Origin: Ophiodon elongatus
Lineage: Eukaryota > Chordata > Actinopteri > Perciformes > Hexagrammidae
DNA length: 64,000 nt
Reading direction: 5' to 3'
Assembly (NCBI GenBank): GCA_016806645.1
Contig: JACSYO010000415.1
Coordinates: forward strand, 5,129,501-5,193,500
Shown here: piece by piece, positions 1 to 11,270 of the stretch
How the letters are laid out: the number at the start of each line of letters is the position of its first letter
Position numbering within the stretch: position 1 is the stretch's first letter
Program-made: the position numbers and the translations under genes
Notes under the pieces: generated by a model
Database searches by the model: none
What the model saw: the letters and a program-made list of their open reading frames with translations, nothing else
Told to the model about the DNA's origin: nothing

Positions 1-2461
1 CTGTATAGTAAAACCAGTCCAACAGAACAAAAGCTATAATGTGAGACGCATTTTTTCCTAAATCAATCAAATTTATCCTGCAAGGAAAAGAAAGGAAAAA
101 AAAAAAGTCTTTCATATGTTTTGACTTTACTTTTTCCACACATAGATTTTTTTTGCAATGCAAATGGGAATCAAGCCTTTGTGCTACAAAACCTTATTCA
201 CAGAGAGGGGATTGAGAGAACACACACACTCAAAATGTCTCACAGACACACAAACACACACACATTTTCAGTAATGGTTTTCACAAAAAGGGGCCACTGC
301 TACAAAGAAGTAAACCCCACAGGGAATCAATTTGCCTTCCCTTGCAATCATCATACACTTACTCTTAAAAACACCATAGACCGGCACCGTTGCCATGGAT
401 ACACGCCGCTACATCCCTCTAACTCTGTCTTTTTTCAAATGTATCTTTCTCTCTGTGGAAGACCTGTAATCCCTATGGATTGGTTAACACTCCTGCTACA
501 TACAAGAACATGTTGTTTCCTGCATGTCTTAGAGTTTTTGTGTGTGAGGAATGCTGTAAGAAAGCACTACCTGAGGGTACACTTTACTTCAGGGAGATAG
601 AAAAATACCATCTAATGATCCTACACTGATAGACACACCCAGTACGTAATGCTGTTACCAGCTGCTCACTGCAGTGAACAGGCAATATGTCATGTATACT
701 GTCCGTTTTCTCAATATACACACACACACACACATATACACACAAACCCAAGCAGAGAGAGATGTCCCATCGCTAACACCAGGTAAGCCTAACATACTCC
801 CCTGAGCTAAGCCGGGACTCATTGATAGGTTTGTCACACGGGGGAGAGAAGCCAACTCATATATCACTGAGGACCTGGAAACTCCCTGTCTGCAGAAAAT
901 GTCATCCACAGAATGCTGGAAATACCACAGACAGTGTTACACTGGGAGTTAACAGAAGGCATGTTGGGTGAATGGCTGGCTGATCATAGTTTATTTCATC
1001 TCAATGGTCCTGTTGTAGCTGAGTTTCTCCTGCTTCACGCCTGAGAAACATAAATAATAAATCGTTTGGCAAGATTCTCTCCGTTCATTGAGCAATTGAT
1101 CTCCACAAAAAAAACCTCTTACACGCATCCACTTATAAAAGTATGAGATTGTTTTGGTTTACTGTCAGAATTCAGTTTTTATTCCAATTGTAATTAAATT
1201 TGAAGAACAGACACAACTTGTCAGGGCAAGTAGAGTGGGGACTCTGGGGGTTTGGGGAGTAAATATTTTACAACAACATACTATTATAGTTGAGCAGGAG
1301 TAGTAAAGTAGAGCAGGTTTCACCTATTAAAATTGGGAAAATAGTTTGTTAAACTTAACTGTTTAGTTTCAAGATGTTCAATCATGTTCCTTATTGTAGG
1401 AATGTAGGAAAATGAAACTCAAAAGATGGACCTCCTGAAGCAGATGAAGTGGATTTAGCTGTTTTTGTTGCTCAAAAAATACTTGTTAATGTTACCTTGA
1501 ATAAAAAGGAAAGAGCATTTTTGGCTTGTGAACAACTAAAACACTTATTCTAGTGGATCACTGGAAGTTATCAGTGAGAGTCTCTTAAACTTATCATTGT
1601 CATGTCTGCCTCCTAAACTGATGCTTGATAATTTGTGTCTTAAACATAATCAGTGGCACATTAACACTCGGTAAGGTTGCTTTTTCTAGTTTTTTTTTTG
1701 TCGCTTTTTGTAGTTACAACTTTGTTCTGAGCAGCCAGCTTCTTCTATGTCCATATTTTAAACAAACTCCTGCTGCTGCCACACGGATGAATGCATCATT
1801 TCATGTGCAGCAAAAGATTTCTACTTGAAAAGAGACCCATTCCCCTGAGGGCTAAAACCGGGAAGTATAAAGATCTTTCATGAGCTGGGCATAGATTGAA
1901 TCAATGTTGCGCTACATCTTTTGCCAATAGAGCAAATGTAGCAAAACTAGCACTGATTCATAAGAGCGGTGCCACAGATTATTATTTTGAAATGTATATT
2001 CTGACAAGACACAAAAAGCACCTTCAAGCTGAATCACAGTTGGACAAATGTCCCCCGATATGACCCCTGACCTCGTTCTTACTGTAGCGCAACAGCTAAC
2101 CTTTGAAACAGAAAACCTAACCCCGGCTCTCACCCTGCGTAGCAAAGATCAACTTTAAAAATGCATGTCTTGGCGGCAATTTTCCAAACTATTCTGCACC
2201 ACGAAGCATAAACACAGACATAACACACACACATACGCATACAACACACCGAGGGAAGGGAGGGATGAGGAACACACACAATTAGTAAGGAATGTTTGCC
2301 CCTCTTGCCCCAGCCCTTCCCTTCAGCATGTGGCTCAGAAAAGAAGCACGCCCTCAGCCAGCCTTTCATACAGTACAGGTCACGACCAGAGGACCAGAAG
2401 TCTTTCTTGAGATTCTCTGAAAGTATTTAAGTTAAGGTAGTTTTGTTGTACAGCGGACATA

Positions 2462-2574
2462 CATATATATATACAAATACACATATATATCTATAGATAT
2501 ATATATATATAAAATAATAATATCACACATATATATATATATATATATATATAATACATAATATATATTATATA

Positions 2575-2607
<33 letters not shown>
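2462..2607. repeat. TA-rich microsatellite block
   Basis: Imperfect TATATA tracts broken by CACATA and AATAAT units over roughly 145 bases. Confidence 0.95.
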
Positions 2608-2612
<5 letters not shown>

Positions 2613-2924
2613 GTGTACAGACATAGCAGAGTGGTATGAGACAGACACGGCCAGGCGGTGCAAGGAAGAGGGAGGAGAGTATTGCGGTTTTGGAAGTAAA
2701 TTATTTACACTCACACACACACTTAAAGTAGTTGAGTATCTGCAAAACATCTCACACAAAAACACTTACTCTCTCTCACTCTTCCACACACACACCCTAT
2801 TTTCTGCTGTGTGTGTGTGAGGTTATGCAGAGCTATTTCCCCTGATCCAGCATCAAATGAAGTGGACAGGTCTGATAAGCAGATAAGGACACAACTGAGA
2901 GAAATGCCAGGGCCTTCTCACTAT

Positions 2925-2934
2925 CACGCACGCA

Positions 2935-2966
<32 letters not shown>

Positions 2967-2976
2967 CACACACACA
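2925..2976. repeat. (CGCA)n(CA)n compound microsatellite
   Basis: About seven CGCA units pass directly into a CA run. Confidence 0.96.
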
Positions 2977-4305
2977 AAGAGGCGATGCAGGAGAAGGAAA
3001 ACCTTGACACAGGTAGACACACTGGCACAGCAGCCGTCAGCAAATAAACACTAGGTAGTGTTTTCTATTACGGCACAGAGCAGCTTGATAAGACCCCTCT
3101 GGCTCTGTAATAAGCAGGGCTCTGTCAACACTTGATAGCTGGTAGTGGTTTTTTTTCTTCTTCCCATTAAGGTAAAGGAAGTAGGTAAGGTGAAATGAAT
3201 GGTATGAAAGAGAAACTGAGGTCAAAAACTGAAAATGGAAAAGAGAGTAGAAATGAGGGGAAAAAAGAAGACCTTGTTCCAAATACTCTTGCTCTTGTTC
3301 AACAAGCGATTCACACAAGTTCCTGTTTATTCCAGCAGCAGAAGAGACGACAAGAAAAAGAAAAAAAAGGAGGACAGGGTGGGATATAATAGCAAATCTC
3401 CATTAGTAAATCAGTGAAGCATGTGCTAGTAATTATCAGGTGTTCTCTTGGGATGCCTTAAGTTGCTCTCAGTGTCACTGCTATTACTGTTATAACACAC
3501 GAGGGAAACAGCGGGTGTGTGCGCATATGCATATGTGATGGAAATCATAAGATGAGTTAGAGGAGAGTGAAGGAGCAATGTAAGCTGGCTGGATAATGTA
3601 AATGCAACTTGGCTCTGTGTGTGTGTTTGTATATTTGCCCTCAGGCAAGTGTGTGTGTGTTTTAAGGTGTATTCTGAGTTGGGCCACAAGGTCAAGTGCA
3701 AAGAATGTGTTACTCTTTCATTACGCTACGCAACTCAACATGCTTCAAGGTATTTTAGAAGCCTTGGTAGTACACATTCAAGATGAGAGTTATGTGTGTG
3801 CGTAACTTTAGTTTCTGTGTTTTGTTGTGGGGATGCCGCGTTTCTGAGTGTATATCATCACCAAAAGCACAAGTGTGTGTTAGTGTTTTATTCTCCAGAC
3901 AGCTGCTGTGCTGTAATGTTAGCCAATGGGAGGAGCCTGTAGCATGTACAGAAGTCCTCCAAGGAGCAGCTCTCAACAGCTGCTCTCCAGCGCCTGCGGG
4001 CCGTCTCTCTCTTCCTCTTCTTTTAACATTACTTTCTTCTCTGATCCTTTCTCGTCCTCTCTCTCACTCTCTATCGGGCCTCTGGGGGATTTTTTTTGCC
4101 TATTGCAGTATATCCACTGTTTTAATGGTGTGTGACTATGTGCGAACAGGAATGCATCTACAACATACAGTATTCTATCATATCCAGTATGCAGATGAAG
4201 TAATCCTTGATGCAGTTCATCACAAGACTTTACAGTGAAGTTAACCTGATCGATGGTCTATAGTTCTCATGCTGTTTTGCTCTTTGAAAGGCTTCCAATA
4301 CTCTC

Positions 4306-4700
4306 GACTAGTTCATATTTTTTGAGGTGGGGTTGTATGAGTACTTATGTACTTATCCATAGTCAGTGTATTAATTAGAGTAGATGGCGATCGGCATGCC
4401 CCTAGCTTGAAGAAAGAAGGACAGAAGCTATATTGCTGTGGACTGGGGCAGCAGCAAAACATATTTCAGCCACCTAAAAGAAAGGCCCACTCAAAAAAGA
4501 AAATCAATATCAGTGTACGCTATATTTAGAATATCTCACTGCTTTACCTTCGCCGTCAGACAGCCCTTTCCTATGGGGAACTGAAGCTGTTATCCACGCT
4601 CTCTTTCAACACAAACAGTAATTTTACCTTGCAGAACACAGAAGTTGCTCGTCTACCACTGACTCGATCGGCTAGTTCGTTTGTGTTATTGTGTGACTTC
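4306..4700. repeat. Interspersed fish repeat, about 0.4 kb
   Basis: The phrases ACTTATCCATAGTCAGTGTA, GTAGATGGCGATCGGCATGC, CATATTTCAGCCACCTAAA and CCGTCAGACAGCCCTTTCC are ones I recognise from a high-copy teleost repeat. The start (CTAGTTCATATTTTTTGAGG) resembles the usual end motif of that family with mutations. The family name is not recalled. Called from memory of sequence, not from a library search. Confidence 0.6.
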
Positions 4701-4706
4701 GATGTT

Positions 4707-4745
4707 TTAAAGGATTAGTTCAGATTCACCAAAGTGAAATAAATT
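4707..4745. repeat. TTAAAGG-type element end
   Basis: TTTTAAAGGATTAGTTCAGA abuts the preceding repeat. It resembles the TTAAAGG-n-ATAGTTC terminal motif shared by several fish miniature elements, and matches the ends at 14120 and 27339. Only one end can be placed. Confidence 0.35.
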
Positions 4746-6110
4746 GTTTGTTTTAAATCAATAGATAGTTGTGATGAAATAGGACACAAAGGCCAAACAA
4801 TGCCATGACACTTTCAGTATTACTGTTACTTCCAGACTGTTTTAAAGGTAGGGAGATTCCATTTGGTGTGCATCTGGATCATTTTTAAAGACGGGAACCA
4901 AAAATACAGTTTTATACAGTTTATATTCCTGTAACTACTGAAAATACATGTGGCGGTGTCTTGAGTAGTCTGTGGTTAAAAGACTTCATCCCGATTTCAC
5001 CAAAATGAGTCCATGTGACACGATTCATGCTTGTTCTCTTTAGCCTGATTGTTAATTATACCATCAATAATAGTTTGTCATAGAAAACTATGCAACATTT
5101 GTAACAGCTACTTTGAAGGTGTCCCTTATTGAGTTTCTTTTTCTTTTTACATCCAACAAAAAAAAAGAAAGAAACAGCTACGATAATTTTTGTGCGTATG
5201 TAAGTGTTATTTATGATGATATTATTATTTCTTACTTTACCTGCAGTCTGTGATGTAGTCTAAGAAACTCGTAAAAGCACATTGAAAGTGTTTTTTCCAA
5301 AAACAGTAGGCTGCATTGTATCCTGGTACAGTATGTTGCTGCTATTATGTCTGGAGAAAAAATATTTATTTCCTCTTCTATGACGGATTTCCTGCTGTGT
5401 AAACGTTGATGGCAGCAGTTGATGGATTTGGGATTTCGACAACCTATACCGAAACTTGGTTATCCCTGATGCTTGAGAACAAGAAACAAATAAAAATGTA
5501 ATTAATTCATGAAAAATTCATGAAATTTTGAAATTTCAAAAGAATGTCATTCATCCACAAAATTAAAGGCCATCCCCAGCCCGCATTTTATAGCATTTCG
5601 GACTGAAATGTTTGAACGGAAATTGACCTGACCTTGTGTTTTTTAATGGTTTAACTAAATCTTGGAGTCGACCTCAGCCATGGACAATCTACGGGACCTT
5701 TGACCCTTGTAAATTAACTCAGACACCACATGATGCCATTAACTTAGATTAACTGAAAGGGAGTGAAGCACATTAACACAGCTCAGGCTCCCACATTCTT
5801 GCTTTTACACATTAATGCTACGTATTTATAGTTGTTTTTACACTCTTTTCTCCCTCTGTTGTATTTGCCTCTCACCCGCTCTGACACAACATAAAGTAGC
5901 CTAACCAATTAAAATGAAAGCCCTCCCACAGGTGGCCTGGCACTCCTGAGTGACACACGCTCACATACTCGCTGAAGCTCGGGCAGGGGATCGACCGCCA
6001 CTCGGTTTAATAGCACACTCACAGATACAATTAATGCAAGAAATCCTTCGTGCTGCGAAGATATCAGAAATTCAGCAAATAAATGCAGTCTCGCATAGGG
6101 AGATGTAGCA

Positions 6111-6112
6111 CG

Positions 6113-6197
<85 letters not shown>
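6111..6197. repeat. (CA)n microsatellite
   Basis: Almost pure CA dinucleotide run of about 87 bases with a CGCA start. Intergenic. The long frames over it are artefacts of dinucleotide coding (Cys-Val or Thr-His). Confidence 0.97.
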
Positions 6198-6200
<3 letters not shown>

Positions 6201-6831
6201 TATTGAGCACACATCTCGCCACTCTCTCTCTCATAATCACACCCAAACAGTAAACACATTGGAGCCACACAGGATATTAAACCATAGGACTGGGAGGAGA
6301 TAAACACATTTATCACACAAGCGCTCTTTCATTATTTATCTCGGCCCACCTCTCTGGTATACACCTTCCCTCTTTACCTCCCTTCCTCTTCTTCCCACCC
6401 TCCTGCTGTATCTCAGAGTCCATGCAGATTTATGACCTCTTAACAAGGCATCTTTTGTTTCGTCCTTCATCACCAATCACTACTTTCATTTCCTCTCATC
6501 CTGACGTTAACTCCTCTTATACTACACCATCTCCTCCTCCATTTTGCTCCCCTCCCCTTTTTACGCCACCTTGATTTTTCCCCTTTTCAAGTCTCTTTAT
6601 CAGTTATCTTCTTCCTTCCCTTCCTCCCTTGACACAACCAGTCCTCTCTACTAATCTCTAAATCCATGGTGAACGTCTTCTTGCCTCATTGCTTTTGAGG
6701 TTGTGTGTGCAAACTGCATGAGCCCTGATTGTGTGTGATGGAGCACATATTGTCAGCGAGACTGCCGCCAGAGCCTAGTTCAACCAGGATCCATCTCAAC
6801 AGCGCTGCATACAGAGTAGTATGTCTATTTC

Positions 6832-6863
<32 letters not shown>

Positions 6864-7112
6864 CTGGGCTGAGTCCGAGCCAAGAGCCACTGTGTAGCCA
6901 TCAGATCCGGGTCGAGCAGGCCGAGGGGACAGACAGCGGTTGTCATCCCTCAATAGGCTGACACTAAATGGCTAAATCAGTTTAAAGCTACTGTAACTAA
7001 ACCCAGCAGGAAAACTCAGTGGGTAGAGGGAGGGAGGAGGAAGGAAGGGAAGGACACTGGGAGGGATGACAGTAATCCCCCTCATTGTTAGCAAGACTGA
7101 AAAGCACTGATC

Positions 7113-7219
7113 CTCTCTCTCTCTCTCTCTCCCACACACACTCTCTCTCTCTCTCTCTCTCTCTCCCACACACACACTCTCTCTCTCTCTCTCACTCACA
7201 CACACACACACACGCACTC
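7113..7219. repeat. (CT)n/(CA)n compound microsatellite
   Basis: Three CT tracts separated by CCCACACACA blocks, ending in a CA tract. The repeated block structure suggests local duplication. Confidence 0.95.
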
Positions 7220-7639
7220 TCTGATTCCATATCACACACTTAAAGCCTGGTTATTCTATGCTTATGATTACATTTCTTACAATCACTAATCACTATTTCC
7301 AACATCTCAAGTATTTAAAAGATGTAAAAGAGGAAATAACACAATATTTCCAAATGAATGGTGAAAGATCGATCAATAAAAGACTTCACTCTGCTACATC
7401 ACTCTGCTACATGGCTTGTTATGACCAGTAGCTTACAGTGGCTAATATTAGCAAACACTAGAGTGCCATATATAAAATGACTACGCCACTGACTTAATAG
7501 ATCGTCTCTACCTTTACGAGAAGAAAAGAGAAGAAACGCAACATCCGCTCAAAAGTTGTCGTATTTCTTTGTTATATTTTCTTAGCTAGCTTGCTCACGT
7601 TATCCATCGGCCTCACTTAATGTGAGTAGCCTAATGAGT

Positions 7640-7740
7640 GATGTAACTAATTCCTTTTGTTGTTGAGTAATTAGTAAAGTCGTGAAATCACTTTTTCAGA
7701 GTAGATTGTAGTGCATTTTTCAAGTAACTAGCACAACACA
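7640..7740. repeat. Possible worn DNA-transposon fragment
   Basis: Alternating GTAACTAATT, GTAATTAG and CAAGTAACTAGCACAACAC text resembles fish miniature elements that end in CAAGTAACTTGCCCAACA-like repeats. Divergence is high and no clear target-site duplication is visible. Confidence 0.3.
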
Positions 7741-8889
7741 GTTCACCATACATTAGAATGGTTTTATCATAAAAGTAAACACATCTTACCTTGTTCTCTA
7801 GTCTGTGGCAGGTCACCACGTCGTCAGGTGTCTTTATGGCAACTGTCCCTCGAAAATCTTGGGAAATTAAGGTAAATTAGATTAGAATTTTCCTGTTCCT
7901 GATCTTTATGGATGTGTATATAAAACGGTATAGTCTCTCTTTAAATAAGATAGCTTAATGCTAATTTAAAAAAAAAAAATGGGAGTAATTTGCGTGCTGC
8001 TTTCGATACTGGGTTCATAACACTTTCTAAAGTAGCAGAATATGGATCTGTGTGTGCTTGTGTGTGTTACCGGGGCTGAGCCAGTTTTGTTTCTTTTATG
8101 TTTTTTTCATATTGATGCAAGAGACGATCTACTATCTCTACATAATAATTCAGTGTATGTTTTTCCCTTTGTGGAAAAGCATCTAAAACAGAAACTGTCT
8201 GAAGGTTTCACTGCAGGTTTTACAGTCTGAAACCCCTGTAGATGTATCCTCACGTCAATCACATCAGCAGGGGCTGACATTGACACCGTTATTTACAATT
8301 TCCATAAATTCCCCTTTTCTGCCAACACACTCTCACCGCTTTATCTTTGCTGCTTTGTATTCAGAGCTTTCGATTGATTTCTCCAGGTCACATTGATGGG
8401 GGACATTTAATTTCCTAATGGAAGCGCCAGCAGAGCAGGGGTGTGTCAGGACGATAGCGCTGATTGGCCCGTAACCAGAGAGCCTGTGTATATGCATGGT
8501 GTTGGGCAAAATTGTTACAAATTGGTACAAGGTTAACACACTGTTATGTAAGCTTCCTGCTAGAGGGAGGGGAGATTCTTGCTGCGGAGAATAAACCAGC
8601 CTTGTTTAGATGTTCAGAGGAATCCTTTCATCTTGATTAACATTTGGTTTTGATTTATGCATTTTCAAATAGTCTATTATGATTATAGCTGCTATTGAGT
8701 AGGAGTCATCCTAACTGTTACTTATCAATGTACAAGGCTGCACTGCAATTTGCAGAAGATTGATGGCTTCATTTCAAGTCATTTCTGAACATGAGAGCAA
8801 GGAGAGACAACGCTGCATCATGAAGTCGATGCAAAAGAAAATGAGCTTCCCTCATTTTTCTGTTCTGTCACAACAAATCATGGGATCAA

Positions 8890-8920
<31 letters not shown>

Positions 8921-10475
8921 GAAGGGGGGGGGGTACATTTACATAATGCCGGTTATATCAAAGAGATTTAACTTTGGTGCAAACAGGAATCAATTTAGAT
9001 GTCATCTTCTGGGAAGTGGAAGAAAAAAAAAAACGGATGAGTTACATCAAAAGCTATTTGATTTTTGATTGCTTTTGGTCTGGTGTGTCAAGATCTTCGA
9101 GACGATGTTCCGTGGTGTGTAAGGGTAACCAAATGTTATCACATTGCCATGCACTGTTTCTTGCTTTCATTCTACTTTGTGTATCTAAAATAACATACAC
9201 AGTGAATTTAGTCCCATTTGTGATAACAATCAAAAAAATAAATCACAAAGCAGTTTTCACAAACTGCCTGTTGCAGAGATGGGAATAAAAACACGGAGAA
9301 TATAGTGTTGTGATCCTTTTTCTTGAGTTTTGTTTCTTTATAAATTCTACACAGCTGGAACCAAATAAAAAGATACATCAACACACCACAGAGGTCACAA
9401 CAGCGTACCACAAAATATACAGTATACAGTACAGAGAGAGAGAAGTAAAGCACTGAGAATATCTCCTAAAAAAAGTATCCTCCTAAATAAAAAAAACAAC
9501 ATTTCTCTCTTCTCTCAGAGCGAGTGGAAAAGCATGGGAAAAAAAAAAAGAAAACTCAGTAGTTCCAAAATAAAGAATCCCCCTTTCTAAAAAGAAATAC
9601 CACATTATTTTTATATAAAACATGAAAAATCAAAAAAGGATGCTCCAAGTTCACTTATCTATCTTCGCCTGCCATCACAGGTTTGCTAACAGTCAATATG
9701 GCAAGATCAGTAGACAGACATTACAAAATAAAATGTTTTGAGGTGACATTCTTTTAAAAATCAAGGCCATTGGTTCCAGTGTACAACAAAGTATAATGGC
9801 ACGTCAACCAGTTATCAAACCTCTCTGGCCTGCCGACAGTGTAGGGGAGGAACAGAAATGGCAGTATTGCATACCTAAACATAGAAACACTCCTGCTGTG
9901 ACACTCAAAAACTCTTTCATTTGGTAAAAATAAAAGGTACATCACATACTCCAGCAACAACCCCCGTTCCCTCCCACACCTTCCCTGCTTGTAACAAACT
10001 AGAATGAACCTGTGCCAGTGATTTCTACTAGCAGGTGAATCTGTGACTTTTTTGTTGACACGGGAAAAAATGACAACACAGCAGGCCGCAGTTTGAGATT
10101 GTCGACAATTTCGCCAAATTCCTCCAATTTTGCAGTGAAACTGAAAGCTGATGATAATTGGGCTTTTAGAGCAGAAATGGTAGCAATTACGTCCCGGGCC
10201 AGCAGCTAAGTAACCACAGACACTTTGAACTCCACGTCATGCACAATACACCTCCTCCTTAACAGACAGGGCAATAGTAGTATTTGAATTTACAGTGAAA
10301 ACAGGAGAGCAAAGTGAACGATAGACGTACTAACATAATATACAAGTATGCTGGAAATGGCAAGAACAAATTTGTACAACCTAATAGCTTGCTTTTTTTG
10401 GTGGCATTGCAGCAGAATTTAAAAAGGCAAGCTATTTAAGAGAAAAGATTGTGGGGAGGGGGAGGGGGGGGGGGG

Positions 10476-10506
<31 letters not shown>

Positions 10507-10589
10507 TTCACAGGTTGCAAAAAGGCAATTAAACAAACAGCACTAAAGCCAAAACACAGAGCTCCTTTGAGCGGAAATGTTACATCTGT

Positions 10590-11267
10590 GTGTGCCAAAC
10601 AGTGGGCTGAGGGATTTATTGTTGTGAGCGTAAATCATCACTTGTTATTGAGGTGAATAAAAGCAGAATGGCACCGTGTGATAATTTCCCCCAATATAGC
10701 CAGCAGAGAGCAGCGAATTTTTAGTGCAGACTCCGGGGCAGAATAGACGTTGAGTTCTGCAGGCTAGCGGGCGCATACATCCCATCACAGTGGCTTAATA
10801 GCATTTTGTGTTTCATTTGGGGCAGATAAGAAAGATTGTGCCACTGTGTTTGGATCGTGTCAGCCATGCCTCAGTGTTCAGCTCTATTCTGCAGAGGAGT
10901 CAACCGAAGATGTGATTGGTGAGGAAGAATCAAAAGAAGCCGCGATAATAATAATAATGTCATCCAGTGATGTCACTTTGTGATTTTGTACAAGTATGGT
11001 TTTAAACCTGTGGTAGCCTATATGGATGGAGTCTCTAAAAAGAAAAAAAGAAGAAACTCCGTCCAAAAAGGTGTACTCCAGGTTATAAAACAAGCATAAC
11101 CAATGCATTTGCCTCCCGAGGTTCCCAAAACAAACCAATGTCCATATTCCACCTCTTGTTGTCCCCAACAATCTTGGGTAGTGAATAAAAAGTAGCCCTG
11201 TCATCTTCATAACTGTTCTCCTCCTTCCCTTCATCCCTCTGTCGGTCACTTTCATCGTCTCGTTTTA
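10590..11267 (-). other. mcam: Probable mcam 3' untranslated region
   Basis: Follows the predicted stop on the minus strand. No conserved reading frame is seen. The first AATAAA downstream is at 10615-10620 (tttatt on the plus strand), so cleavage near 10590-10600 would give a 3' UTR of about 0.67 kb. The region holds an ATT/AAT trinucleotide run near 10946-10958. The true end could lie further downstream. Confidence 0.45.
10615..10620 (-). terminator. Candidate polyadenylation signal AATAAA
   Basis: AATAAA on the minus strand, about 650 bases past the predicted mcam stop. It is the first canonical hexamer downstream on that strand. A second AATAAA at 11418-11423 lies upstream of exon 16, inside the last intron, and would serve only an unspliced transcript ending at 12436. 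Confidence 0.4.
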
Positions 11268-11270
11268 TCA
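11268..11270 (-). CDS. mcam: mcam exon 16: predicted stop codon at the first triplet of the last exon
   Basis: The intron ends in a long T-rich tract and TTTTTCTCTCATAG, directly followed by TGATAAAACGAG. Exon 15 ends in phase 0, so the first codon of this exon is TGA, followed by TAA, and the protein ends in PATEQ. Mammalian MCAM has a further GEKYIDLRH-like end in its last exon. I could not find such an ending anywhere in 9.0-12.5 kb on this strand. This is the best acceptor I see, but no transcript supports it. Confidence 0.5.
   Translation of the reverse strand, partial: 

Larger units (their letters stand above)
1..4305. other. Downstream intergenic flank, no gene seen
   Basis: No reading frame resembles a known protein. 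Contents are CA tracts (717-735), a long TA-rich block (2462-2607), a CGCA/CA tract (2925-2976) and ordinary AT-rich sequence. The long frames at 121-600 and 3783-4238 have low-complexity, non-protein-like composition. Confidence 0.6.
4746..10589. other. Intergenic flank, no gene seen
   Basis: Mostly AT-rich unique sequence with microsatellites: CA at 6111-6197 (about 43 copies), GT at 6834-6858, CT/CA at 7113-7219, GT plus G10 at 8894-8933, and G-run plus CA at 10455-10502. A stretch at 7640-7735 with TAACTAATTCC, GTAATTAGTAAAG and CAAGTAACTAGCACAACAC resembles a worn hAT-type fish element. No protein-like frame is present. Confidence 0.5.

Noticed and set aside
9230..9500. Several AATAAA hexamers on the plus strand
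   Set aside because: There is no plus-strand gene ending here. The sequence is generally A-rich, so the hexamers are expected by chance.
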